DNA of 64,000 nucleotides from Flavobacteriaceae bacterium UBA3356 (lineage in GTDB: Bacteria > Bacteroidota > Bacteroidia > Flavobacteriales > Flavobacteriaceae), in the NCBI GenBank assembly GCA_002360635.1, contig DEQW01000001.1, forward strand, positions 475,689-539,688. The letters run 5' to 3'. The translations under genes and the position numbers were made by a program. The notes beneath the pieces were generated by a model. That model ran no database searches, was not told the origin of the DNA, and saw only the letters and a list, made by a program, of their open reading frames with translations. This document shows positions 1 through 7,673 of this stretch, piece by piece; the first letter of the stretch is position 1; each line of letters starts with the position of its first letter.

Positions 1-590
1 ATGGGACCTCTCCAAATTACAGCTTGATCTGGTTTTGTGAAAAAACCAATCGATAATACTTTAACACCATAATTTTCAATAGGTTTCATTTTGCTTTTTC
101 CATCCACTTTTACCGATAGTGGTTTTTCCATCGCCACATCGAACATAATAGGAATGGATGGCCCGTAAATATCAGCATCCAAAACTCCTACCTTAAAGCC
201 CATTTTTGAAAGTGTAACTGCCAAGTTTGCTGTTACAGTAGATTTACCCACGCCTCCTTTACCAGAGGCAACGGCTACAATATTCTGTATTCCTGGAATA
301 GCTTTTCCTTTAATCAAGTTGGGGTTTTGCTTTTTAGTTGGAGCTTCCACTTTTATATTAACCTGAACTTTAGCATTACTATCAACCTTTTCTTGAATGG
401 TTTTTATAATGTCGGCTTCGGCTCTTTTTTTAATGTGTAGTGCGGGCGTGGAAAGCGTGACATCCACAATTACCTCATCGTCAAATGTTACAACATTTTT
501 TACAGCACCGCTTTCTACCATATTTTTACCTTCACCTGCAACGGTGATGGTTTCTAAAGCTTTGAGTATATCTTTTTTGTTAAACTTCAT
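1..590 (-). CDS. mrp: Mrp/NBP35-family P-loop ATPase (iron-sulfur carrier), C-terminus cut by window edge
   Basis: This is the N-terminal ~196 residues of an Mrp/ApbC-type ATPase, a family that carries and delivers Fe-S clusters in the cytoplasm. Residues ~1-90 fit the MIP18/DUF59 domain usually fused in front of bacterial Mrp. A deviant Walker A motif GKGGVGKST follows at about residues 107-117, then the VLDADIYGPS switch region. The reading frame is still open at base 1, so the C-terminal half, including any CxxC cluster-binding site, is outside the window. The start is the ATG at 590. A TATATTTG box at 629-636 on the same strand supports it with a leader of ~35 nt. The family is certain; the client proteins cannot be told. 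Confidence 0.93.
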   Translation of the reverse strand, partial: MKFNKKDILKALETITVAGEGKNMVESGAVKNVVTFDDEVIVDVTLSTPALHIKKRAEADIIKTIQEKVDSNAKVQVNIKVEAPTKKQNPNLIKGKAIPGIQNIVAVASGKGGVGKSTVTANLAVTLSKMGFKVGVLDADIYGPSIPIMFDVAMEKPLSVKVDGKSKMKPIENYGVKVLSIGFFTKPDQAVIWRGP

Positions 591-628
591 AAGATCTTTT
601 TCACAATATTTAGACTGATTCTAAAGTA

Positions 629-636
629 CAAATATA
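629..636 (-). promoter_or_regulatory. Bacteroidota -7 promoter box for mrp
   Basis: TATATTTG on the minus strand matches the TAnnTTTG -7 element of the Bacteroidota housekeeping sigma factor. It lies 38 nt before the mrp ATG. No clear -33 TTG was picked out by eye. Confidence 0.55.
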
Positions 637-749
637 ACGGTATTAGTTTGGATTTTAAAGTAGTTAGATTGAAATGATTTATGGGTGAATAGAGGTTATC
701 TGAGGCGAACTTTAAAGTGCTAAAAATTGAAATTAAAAACTCAAAAAAA

Positions 750-1076
750 TTACAGCTCTTTCATAGGGTCCCAAAATAATTTTTCAAAATTTTGAATTTG
801 ATTGTCAATCACTTCTATACCCTCATTTTGCAACAACTGTTGCATTAAGTTGGTACCTTGAAAATGGTGTTTCCCAGTGAGCAATCCTTTTCTGTTCACC
901 ACGCGATGAGCTGGCACGTCTGGGTCTTTACCGCTTCCGTTCATTGCCCAACCTACCATTCGGGCACTTCCTGCAGCCCCTAAATATTTTGCAATAGCAC
1001 CGTAACTTGTCACCCTTCCATAGGGTATTTGCTTTACTACTTGATATACTTTTTCAAAAAATCCTTCCGAAGCCAT
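750..1076 (-). CDS. Alkyltransferase-like protein (ATL, MGMT family without the acceptor cysteine)
   Basis: This 108-residue protein matches the DNA-binding domain of O6-alkylguanine-DNA alkyltransferases (IPYGRVTSYG, GSARMVGWAM). The active-site PCHR motif is PAHR at residues 55-58, so the alkyl-accepting cysteine is Ala56. Proteins of this type (Atl1/eAtl) bind O6-alkylguanine and flag it for nucleotide excision repair instead of reversing it. It lacks the N-terminal domain of Ada/Ogt and has the length usual for ATLs. Its ATG directly abuts the stop codon of the LysE-type gene upstream (TAAATG), so the two are cotranscribed. Family and missing cysteine are seen directly; the repair role is inferred from the family. 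Confidence 0.88.
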   Translation of the reverse strand: MASEGFFEKVYQVVKQIPYGRVTSYGAIAKYLGAAGSARMVGWAMNGSGKDPDVPAHRVVNRKGLLTGKHHFQGTNLMQQLLQNEGIEVIDNQIQNFEKLFWDPMKEL

Positions 1077-1703
1077 TTATATTTCTTCCATAATTTTTAG
1101 AAGTGTAATAACTGAAATAACAGCAGTAATTATCCCAATGATAAAATTCATATTGACATTCAATTTGTTTTGGTCATCCTTTTGCCTGAAAAACCAAACA
1201 TAAATTGCCAACACTGAAAAAGTACCTAAACCTGAAGCGATTACAGTACTCCATAAGCCTGGTTGAGAGAAGCTAAACCAACCAAAACCTGCAAAAGTAA
1301 TACTTATGTAAACCCAATATGGGAGGGGCAGTAAATTAACCAAGGCCAATAACATACCAGAAAATAATCTGTTGACTTTTGAGTTGTTAACATCATCTGG
1401 TAACTGTCTGCGGGTATCTTTTGCGATGAAGAAAAAATAAATGGTTATGCAAATAAATATTCCCAGCGCCACTTTTTGAAGCATGGAAACATACTCGGGA
1501 TGGCGATCTAAAAAGCGGGCGAAAATCAAAGCGACAAGGGTTTGTAACATAACTGTGATACAAACACCGGTTGAGAACAAAATACCTTTTTTACGACCTT
1601 CTTTCATGCTTACTTTTGCCGCATACATATTCAGCAAACCAGGAGGAACAACCCCAACAAAAGCTGCTAGAAAGCCAATGGCAAAATTTACAAGTACAGT
1701 CAT
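1077..1703 (-). CDS. LysE-family amino-acid exporter-like membrane protein
   Basis: This is a ~208-residue hydrophobic protein with about six predicted membrane segments and the early GxxPPGLLNM motif typical of LysE/RhtB transporters, which export amino acids or related metabolites across the inner membrane. A longer frame begins with TTG at 1733, but the ATG at 1703 gives the usual N-terminus just before the first helix and is preferred. It lies between trmB (gap ~36 nt) and the ATL gene (0 nt), forming a three-gene minus-strand operon. The substrate cannot be deduced. Confidence 0.8.
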   Translation of the reverse strand: MTVLVNFAIGFLAAFVGVVPPGLLNMYAAKVSMKEGRKKGILFSTGVCITVMLQTLVALIFARFLDRHPEYVSMLQKVALGIFICITIYFFFIAKDTRRQLPDDVNNSKVNRLFSGMLLALVNLLPLPYWVYISITFAGFGWFSFSQPGLWSTVIASGLGTFSVLAIYVWFFRQKDDQNKLNVNMNFIIGIITAVISVITLLKIMEEI

Positions 1704-1739
1704 AAAACCTGTTTGTGGTGTGAATATAAGCAAATTTAT

Positions 1740-2414
1740 CTATCTGAATTTAAACCTTATATAGGTTATCTTCTTATTTTCTTCTAGATACTGCTGTTCG
1801 TAAAAAGTTTGAATGCCCGTCACCTCTTTAGGCGCCTGACTATTGCCATACACATCGTGGTGGGCATAATCAATTTCTTCATCAAGACCGTGAAGCAATC
1901 CTAAAGTGTACCCGTGCATAAATTCACTATCGGTTTTTAAATGTACAAAGCCGTCCGGTTTTAATACTTTTCGGTATTTATTCAAAAAGTCTTCGTTGGT
2001 AAGTCGGTGTTTAGTGCGCTTATATTTTATTTGTGGATCGGGGAAGGTAATCCAGATTTCATCTACTTCATTTTCTTCAAAAAGAAGGTCTATTAATTCA
2101 ATCTGTGTTCTAAGAAAACCTACATTAGTTAGATTTTCTTCTAAAGCTGTTTTTGCACCTCGCCAAAAACGGGCACCTTTAATATCTATTCCTAAAAAAT
2201 TAGTGTCTGGATATTTTCGGGCTAGGTTTACCGAATATTCGCCTTTGCCGCAGCCTAACTCTAAAACCAATGGTTTATCGTTTTCAAAGAAGTTCCTTTT
2301 CCAGTTTCCTTTTAGGTTTAGGCTATTGGAAAATACTTCTTCCCGTGTTGGTTGTATTACATTTTCAAACGTTTCGTTTTCTTTAAATCGTCTTAGTTTA
2401 TTTTTACTGCCCAC
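1740..2414 (-). CDS. trmB: tRNA (guanine46-N7)-methyltransferase TrmB
   Basis: TrmB methylates N7 of G46 in the variable loop of tRNAs using S-adenosylmethionine. The 224-residue protein has the SAM-binding motif LELGCGKGEYS, followed by the family motif FPDPQIKYKRTKHRL with its catalytic and tRNA-binding basic residues. Length is normal. The start is GTG at 2414, giving MGSKNKLRRF, a common N-terminus for TrmB in this phylum. It is the first gene of the trmB-LysE-ATL operon. Confidence 0.95.
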   Translation of the reverse strand: MGSKNKLRRFKENETFENVIQPTREEVFSNSLNLKGNWKRNFFENDKPLVLELGCGKGEYSVNLARKYPDTNFLGIDIKGARFWRGAKTALEENLTNVGFLRTQIELIDLLFEENEVDEIWITFPDPQIKYKRTKHRLTNEDFLNKYRKVLKPDGFVHLKTDSEFMHGYTLGLLHGLDEEIDYAHHDVYGNSQAPKEVTGIQTFYEQQYLEENKKITYIRFKFR

Positions 2415-2485
2415 TGTTACCTATTTCTTAGTACTGTTGATAATTTGGTAAAATTAAGGAAATAGTACTAAGAGACTACTTTCTG

Positions 2486-2493
2486 TACCTTTG
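2486..2493 (+). promoter_or_regulatory. -7 promoter box almost touching a GTG start
   Basis: TACCTTTG is an exact TAnnTTTG box. It ends 5 nt before the GTG codon at 2499. As transcription normally begins a few bases after this box, the mRNA of the glycosyltransferase gene would start at or next to its initiation codon (leaderless or nearly so). Confidence 0.6.
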
Positions 2494-2498
2494 TTTTT

Positions 2499-3578
2499 GT
2501 GAACAGTACAAAAACGATTTTGGTAGCTCCCTTACATTGGGGGCTGGGGCATGCTACGCGCTGTATTCCTATTATACGCGCATTGCTTAAGAGTGGTTAT
2601 AATGTTCTTTTAGCTTCAGATGGAGGTGCTTTATTATTGCTTCGGAAGGAATTCCCTGAGTTACCCCACGTTTCATTGCCTTCTTACAATATAACCTACC
2701 CTAAAAAAGGTGCTTTTTTTAGATTAAAACTACTGTTGAAAGCTCCCTATATTCAGAAAATAATTGCTTCAGAAAAAAAAGTGATTGAGAAATTAGTCGC
2801 TGAAAAAAAAATCGACGGAATTATAAGCGATAATCGTTGGGGTGTTCGAAGTGAAAAAGTTCCTTCGGTTATTATTACCCATCAATTAAATGTTCTTTCG
2901 GGCTGTACTTCTTTTATAAGCGCCAAAATGCACCAAAACCTAATTAAAAAATTTGATGCCTGCTGGGTTCCAGATGTCGAAGGGTCTATAAATTTAAGTG
3001 GAAAATTAGGCCATTTTAAAGATTTATTATCATCGCCTTTTCCGGTTACTTATATTGGCTTGTTAAGCCGAATGCAAAAAAAGAATGTACCTAAAATGTA
3101 TGATGTTTTATGCTTACTGTCCGGGCCAGAACCACAACGGACTGCATTAGAAGAAAAATTGATTTCAGTTTTTAAAAATTCAGAAAAAAAGATTTTACTG
3201 GTACAAGGTATTGTTGAAGATAAAAAAAAGGTAACCCATATAGGAACTATAAAAATTATAAACTTTCTACAAAGCAAGGAACTTGAACAGATTATCAATG
3301 AAAGCGATTGTGTGGTTTCGCGTTCGGGCTACACTACTATTATGGATTTGGCAGCCATGGAAAAGAAAGCTTTTTTCATCCCTACTCCCGGGCAATTTGA
3401 ACAAGTTTATTTGGCCAAACGTTTAAAAAACGCAGGTTTTGTACCAAGCTGTAAACAGCATAAGTTTGATGAAAAAAAACTGAAGAAAATTTCGGTATAT
3501 AAAGGGTTGAAAGATTTTAACAGCCAACCAGATTTTGAAAAGTTATTTCGCTTTTTCGAGGGTGAAAGAAAACTCTGA
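2499..3578 (+). CDS. MurG-like glycosyltransferase (GT28-type fold)
   Basis: This 359-residue protein starts with LVAPLHWGLGHATRC, the glycine-rich N-terminal loop of GT-B enzymes related to MurG and MGDG synthase. A C-terminal sugar-nucleotide site is seen around SRSGYTTIMDLAAMEK and PTPGQFEQVYLA. Such proteins transfer a hexose or amino sugar to a lipid-linked or membrane acceptor at the cytoplasmic face. It is too divergent to be the essential MurG, and the acceptor is unknown. The start is GTG, supported by a promoter box only 5 nt upstream. Its last 36 nt overlap the 3' end of the convergent histidine kinase gene. Confidence 0.78.
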   Translation: MNSTKTILVAPLHWGLGHATRCIPIIRALLKSGYNVLLASDGGALLLLRKEFPELPHVSLPSYNITYPKKGAFFRLKLLLKAPYIQKIIASEKKVIEKLVAEKKIDGIISDNRWGVRSEKVPSVIITHQLNVLSGCTSFISAKMHQNLIKKFDACWVPDVEGSINLSGKLGHFKDLLSSPFPVTYIGLLSRMQKKNVPKMYDVLCLLSGPEPQRTALEEKLISVFKNSEKKILLVQGIVEDKKKVTHIGTIKIINFLQSKELEQIINESDCVVSRSGYTTIMDLAAMEKKAFFIPTPGQFEQVYLAKRLKNAGFVPSCKQHKFDEKKLKKISVYKGLKDFNSQPDFEKLFRFFEGERKL

Positions 3579-4586
3579 GCCTACTCCAAGTTGACTTTCC
3601 AAATAGATTTTTTCGTTGTGTGCTTCGAGAATATGCTTTACAATAGAAAGCCCCAAACCACTACCGCCTTCTTTACGAGAACCACTTTTATCTACTCTGA
3701 AAAACCGCTCAAATAATCGTGGAATTTTATCTTTCGGGATTCCTTCGCCATTATCGGTCACGCGCACAATAACTTTGTTTTTAATTAAGTCTTCAATGCT
3801 AACTTCGGTAGTGCCTTCTTTTTTTCCATATTTAATTGAATTTACAATTAAGTTGGTCAACACTTGCTGTATACGCTCACGATCTGCTTCTACGAAAATG
3901 CTTTCTTTGTAATCAATATCAAAGGTTAGGGTAATGTTTTTTTTAGCTGCTTTCATTTCAAATAGATCGAAAACACCTTGTATTAACTCTATAATATTGA
4001 ACCGTTCTTTATTTAGGTTTAGATCGCCCACTTCAAGTTTGGTGATCATATCTAGGTCTTTTACAATATAAATAAGGCGTTCTACTCCTTTGTTGGCACG
4101 TTGTAGGTATTTTTTTCGAATAGCCTTATCTTCCATAGCACCGTCCAATAAAGTTAAAATGTACCCCTGAACGGTAAACAGTGGCGTTTTAAGCTCGTGA
4201 GATACGTTACCCATAAATTCTTTTCGGTAATTTTCCCTCCCTTTTAAGGTTTCAATCTCAATTTTTTTGTTTTCGGCAAATCGTTCTACCTCGCGTGTAA
4301 GCGTTGCCATGTCGGTAGTAATTTGTTTTTTGTCAAAAGTTGAAGCGTCGAGTAGCCTTACATCATCATATATTTTTTTTACCCTGCGATAGATAAATTT
4401 TTCAACTCTGTACTGAATAAAAAAGAACGAAAAGCTAAAACAGACAATGGCAAACAAAAGTATGAACCAATACATTTCAATTTTAGTGACATAAAAAAAA
4501 ACACCCACCACGAGTGTTAAAAAGAATGTCAGAAAGCTTGATGTATAAGCAGCAAACTTGTATGTTCTTTTAAATTCCTTTGCCAT
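3543..4586 (-). CDS. PhoR-like sensor histidine kinase
   Basis: This 347-residue membrane kinase has two N-terminal transmembrane segments (~13-33 and ~38-56) with almost no periplasmic loop. A HisKA H-box follows (MGNVSHELKTPLFTV), then HATPase motifs: an N-box with NSIKYGK, a G1 box DNGEGI and a G2 box GGSGLGLSI. It autophosphorylates on the H-box histidine and should pass phosphate to the OmpR-type regulator encoded just upstream. The start ATG overlaps the regulator's TAA by one base (TAATG), so translation is coupled. With so little sensory loop, the stimulus is probably sensed in the membrane or through a partner. Assignment to phosphate control rests on similarity to PhoR only. Confidence 0.88.
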   Translation of the reverse strand: MAKEFKRTYKFAAYTSSFLTFFLTLVVGVFFYVTKIEMYWFILLFAIVCFSFSFFFIQYRVEKFIYRRVKKIYDDVRLLDASTFDKKQITTDMATLTREVERFAENKKIEIETLKGRENYRKEFMGNVSHELKTPLFTVQGYILTLLDGAMEDKAIRKKYLQRANKGVERLIYIVKDLDMITKLEVGDLNLNKERFNIIELIQGVFDLFEMKAAKKNITLTFDIDYKESIFVEADRERIQQVLTNLIVNSIKYGKKEGTTEVSIEDLIKNKVIVRVTDNGEGIPKDKIPRLFERFFRVDKSGSRKEGGSGLGLSIVKHILEAHNEKIYLESQLGVGSEFSFTLEKAK

Positions 4587-5269
4587 TAAATTACAAATTT
4601 ATAACCTACTCCTTTTACGGTTTTAAATTTTTCATCACCAATTTTTTCACGAAGTTTCCGAATGTGAACATCGATGGTTCTTCCTCCTACAACTACTTCG
4701 TTACCCCAAACGCGATCTAAAATTACTTCGCGTTTAAACACTTTTCCTGGTTTTGAAGCTAATAATGCGAGTAATTCAAACTCTTTTCTGGGCAATACCA
4801 TTTCTTCTTTTCCCAAAATGATTTTATACTCTTCTCTATTGATTACTAAGTTACCTAATTTTATTTTACTCGTTTCTTCTTTGGTTTCTTTATATCTTCT
4901 AAGTAACGCCTTAACTTTACTAACAAGTACTTTAGGCTTAATGGGTTTTGTAATATAATCATCTGCGCCAGCATCAAAACCTGCCACTTGGGAGTAATCT
5001 TCCCCTCTGGCCGTTAAAAAAGTTATGATGGTTTCGGCAAGTTCAGGAATGTTACGCATTTTTTCACAAGCTTCCATTCCATCCATTTCTGGCATCATAA
5101 CATCAAGAATGACTAAGTGCGGCAACTCTTTTTTTGCCTTCTTTATAGCCTGTTTTCCGTTTTCGGCAGTAATGACCGTATACCCTTCCGAAGATAAATT
5201 ATAACCAACTATTTCTAAAATATCTGGCTCATCATCTACCAATAAAATTTTGATGTCTTTTTTCTTCAT
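4586..5269 (-). CDS. PhoB/OmpR-family response regulator
   Basis: This 227-residue regulator has an N-terminal receiver domain with the acidic pocket LLVDDEP, the phospho-acceptor Asp in LVILDVMMPEMDG and the conserved Lys in ITKPIK. A C-terminal winged-helix DNA-binding domain follows, with the RTIDVHIRKLREKIG recognition helix and GVGYKF wing. It is the first gene of a two-gene operon with the kinase. The 225-nt gap to the divergent T9SS gene holds two copies of TGTTAA(A/C)GATA that could be its own binding sites. The phosphate-starvation role is inferred from the PhoB-like architecture. Confidence 0.9.
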   Translation of the reverse strand: MKKKDIKILLVDDEPDILEIVGYNLSSEGYTVITAENGKQAIKKAKKELPHLVILDVMMPEMDGMEACEKMRNIPELAETIITFLTARGEDYSQVAGFDAGADDYITKPIKPKVLVSKVKALLRRYKETKEETSKIKLGNLVINREEYKIILGKEEMVLPRKEFELLALLASKPGKVFKREVILDRVWGNEVVVGGRTIDVHIRKLREKIGDEKFKTVKGVGYKFVI

Positions 5270-5293
5270 AGATATTAACTATACGTTTTAAAA

Positions 5294-5352
5294 TGTTAAA
5301 GATAACATATATTGTTTTTTTGAATTGTTTCTTCGTTTAATTGTTAACGATA
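5294..5352. promoter_or_regulatory. Paired TGTTAA(A/C)GATA elements in a divergent promoter region
   Basis: TGTTAAAGATA (5294-5304) and TGTTAACGATA (5342-5352) lie in the same orientation 48 bp apart, between the response-regulator start and the T9SS cargo gene. The spacing and location suit operator sites for the OmpR-type regulator. The repeat is seen directly; the function is inferred. In A+T-rich sequence such pairs can arise by chance. Confidence 0.3.
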
Positions 5353-5494
5353 TTGTAACATAGCCACCTATAAAACCACCTAATTTACCAAATATATTAC
5401 CTTAATGTTAAGCAATTTGCAAACCTGTTAAGGAAATATCGAACTAAGGAACAAATATGTATATTTATACGATAATTGAACAATTTTTAATACA

Positions 5495-6430
5495 ATGAAA
5501 AAAATTACCATATTGGCTGCCTTTTTAGTAAGTGTTGCTTCTTTTGCACAAATATCAGGAACAAGCTTTGAGGAACCTGCTGTTTTCAGTATTGAGTACA
5601 CAGATACAGATGATGCTAACGTGGCCCACGACCTTATAAACAACCCAGATGAACCTATAGTGAACTATACTTCAACTGGTGGTGAATTAGGCTTTAATGC
5701 TCGCTACGAACCTTATGACACTCCAGGTGATGGACTTACCGATGGCGACTTTGTAGGAGTTACAGATATTCAGCCAACAAATGATAATCCCTATCCTGAT
5801 GGAGATCAAGGTTATCAAATTAGTGATTCTGACGGTAATTTTATTCTTGAATTTGACCAAGTTGATCTTACAGGCGTAACAGACCCGACAGTATCGATAG
5901 ATTATTTTATAGTTGAATCTGGTTACGAAGGGGACGGAACAGTTAATGAATCTAGTTCTGACAGGCTGCGTATTTACGTTAAAGACTTAACTAATGGATC
6001 TGAATTGGATATTCTTAATACCACGGGATCTGATATTAACGACCTAGGCATCGAAGGTTCTTGGATTACTGGTTCTGCACCCGTATTGTCCAATACAACA
6101 GTGCAATTAGTTATTGAAGCTCGTGTTAATGCTAGTTCTGAAGAATTTTTCTTTGACAATGTACAAGTAGGCGGCACACTTGGTCTTTCTAATAATACAG
6201 AAAATCAGTTTTCAATGTACCCTAATCCAGCTTCTAATGGTTATGTAAATATCGTTTCAAAAGTAAACGGTGAAAAGCAAGTTGCTGTTTTTGATGTATT
6301 GGGAAAACAAATTATCAATACCACATTAACCGGTGAGCGTTTAAATATTGCTGCACTTACAAGTGGTGTTTATATTGTAAAAATTAAGCAAGGAAATACT
6401 TCTATCACTAAGAAATTAATAGTAAAGTAA
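5495..6430 (+). CDS. Secreted T9SS cargo protein with type A sorting domain
   Basis: This 311-residue protein has a Sec signal peptide (residues 1-19, ending SFAQ). A ~215-residue acidic, Asp/Asn-rich beta-type region follows with no catalytic motif I recognise. The C-terminal ~75 residues are a T9SS type A sorting domain (MYPNPASNG, VFDVLGKQI, LTSGVYIVKI, KKLIVK). It should be exported through the type IX system and either released or anchored on the cell surface. The middle domain resembles a jelly-roll or carbohydrate-binding fold only in composition. It is followed by a strong terminator and transcribed divergently from the PhoB/PhoR-like pair. Function unknown. Confidence 0.85.
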   Translation: MKKITILAAFLVSVASFAQISGTSFEEPAVFSIEYTDTDDANVAHDLINNPDEPIVNYTSTGGELGFNARYEPYDTPGDGLTDGDFVGVTDIQPTNDNPYPDGDQGYQISDSDGNFILEFDQVDLTGVTDPTVSIDYFIVESGYEGDGTVNESSSDRLRIYVKDLTNGSELDILNTTGSDINDLGIEGSWITGSAPVLSNTTVQLVIEARVNASSEEFFFDNVQVGGTLGLSNNTENQFSMYPNPASNGYVNIVSKVNGEKQVAVFDVLGKQIINTTLTGERLNIAALTSGVYIVKIKQGNTSITKKLIVK

Positions 6431-6451
6431 TTTTTTAAAATTTATATTATT

Positions 6452-6484
6452 AAAGCTCTTGCTTAGGCAGGAGCTTTTTTTATT
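6452..6484 (+). terminator. Rho-independent terminator after the T9SS cargo gene
   Basis: Arms AAAGCTCTTGC and GCAGGAGCTTT enclose a 4-nt loop with one G-T wobble and are followed by a T-run. Confidence 0.8.
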
Positions 6485-6488
6485 TCTT

Positions 6489-6496
6489 TATTTTTG
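6489..6496 (+). promoter_or_regulatory. -7 promoter box for the LuxE-like gene
   Basis: TATTTTTG matches TAnnTTTG. It sits between the preceding terminator and the ATG at 6516, implying a leader of roughly 15 nt. Confidence 0.5.
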
Positions 6497-6515
6497 AACT
6501 GTTATTCTTTCAACC

Positions 6516-7490
6516 ATGCTTCAAGAAAAAATTTTCAACATACAAACACCGCAAGACTTTAAAAGTGTAGCCTTAGAGGTTTTTGGTTTTCAATATGAAA
6601 ACGTTAAGATATATCGCCAATTTTGCGATATGTTGAAAGTTAACCCGAAGCTTGTAACCACAATTTCTGAAATACCCTTTCTTCCTATTCAATTTTTTAA
6701 AAGCCACTCTATTATTGCTGATGGCTACGATGAAGAAGTTATTTTTACCAGTAGCGGAACCACCGGAAGTATTACAAGTAAACATTATGTAGTCAGTACC
6801 AAATTGTATGAAGAAAGTTTCAACAGAGCTTTTCAAAATCAATATGGAAGTCCTAGAGATTATACTATTCTTGCTTTATTGCCCTCCTATTTGGAGCGGG
6901 AAGGGTCTTCTTTAATTTATATGGTCGATTCATTGATAAAGCAAAGCGAAAATGAACATAGCGGTTTTTATTTACACGATATGGACGCCTTGATTGAGAA
7001 GCTTACATTTTTAGAAGCTGAAGGAAAAAAGACGTTATTGCTAGGTGTTTCATATGCGTTATTGGATTTAATCGAAACGCAATCATTTCAGCTAAAAAAC
7101 ACAACTGTTATGGAAACCGGTGGCATGAAAGGCCGCCGAAAGGAAATGATAAAAGAAGAGTTGCACGCAGTACTTCAACAAGGGTTTGATGTTACTGAAA
7201 TTCATAGCGAGTACGGAATGACCGAGTTGCTTTCACAAGCCTATTCAACTGGGAAAGGGATTTTCACGTGTCCGCCTTGGATGAAAATCTTAACGCGAGA
7301 TACCGAAGATCCTTTTACCTATGTCGACGGAAAAACCGGAGGCATTAACGTAATCGATTTGGCAAACGTGAATTCGTGCAGTTTTATAGCAACACAAGAT
7401 TTAGGAAAAACTTACTCAAACGGAAGGTTTGAAGTATTAGGAAGGTTTGACGATAGCGATTTACGCGGTTGCAACCTTATGGTTCTATAA
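6516..7490 (+). CDS. LuxE/PaaK-like acyl-protein synthetase
   Basis: This 324-residue protein belongs to the LuxE acyl-protein synthetase branch of the adenylate-forming superfamily. The phosphate-binding loop is TSSGTTGS near residue 86. Later motifs include METGGMKGRR and the A5-like HSEYGMTEL near residues 229-237. A C-terminal region ends NGRFEVLGRFDDSDLRGCN, the hinge-like part of these enzymes. LuxE activates a fatty acid as acyl-AMP and passes it to a cysteine. No luciferase or LuxC/LuxD gene is nearby, so bioluminescence is not implied. It is probably an orphan acyl-activating enzyme for a lipid or pigment pathway; the substrate is unknown. Confidence 0.82.
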   Translation: MLQEKIFNIQTPQDFKSVALEVFGFQYENVKIYRQFCDMLKVNPKLVTTISEIPFLPIQFFKSHSIIADGYDEEVIFTSSGTTGSITSKHYVVSTKLYEESFNRAFQNQYGSPRDYTILALLPSYLEREGSSLIYMVDSLIKQSENEHSGFYLHDMDALIEKLTFLEAEGKKTLLLGVSYALLDLIETQSFQLKNTTVMETGGMKGRRKEMIKEELHAVLQQGFDVTEIHSEYGMTELLSQAYSTGKGIFTCPPWMKILTRDTEDPFTYVDGKTGGINVIDLANVNSCSFIATQDLGKTYSNGRFEVLGRFDDSDLRGCNLMVL

Positions 7491-7581
7491 CTTCCTGTCA
7501 TAAAGTTAATTAAATGCTAAATTTACAATTTTATCTGTAAGTATTTTAAAGATAGACGACTACCCTATTGCAAAGATGTCT

Positions 7582-7597
7582 TGAGCTTTCGGGCTCA
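7582..7597 (+). other. Small hairpin in the LuxE-like/tyrS intergenic gap
   Basis: TGAGC and GCTCA flank a 6-nt loop (TTTCGG). It lies in a 183-nt gap (7491-7673) that also ends in a terminator. The gap could hold a short RNA, but I find no known family signature. Confidence 0.3.
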
Positions 7598-7625
7598 GTT
7601 CATAATTGGTTGGTTAGTTAATTTG

Positions 7626-7660
7626 GAAAGCCCCTCTCCTTCTCAGGAATTGGGGCTTTC
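7626..7660. terminator. Terminator between convergent LuxE-like gene and tyrS
   Basis: GAAAGCCCC and GGGGCTTTC form a perfect 9-bp stem. The symmetrical arms could serve transcripts from both sides. Confidence 0.75.
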
Positions 7661-7673
7661 TTATGCTTAAAAC

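Noticed and set aside
1483..1764. Plus-strand open frame over the LysE-type gene
   Set aside because: It is the antisense shadow of a clear membrane protein gene and has no family features.
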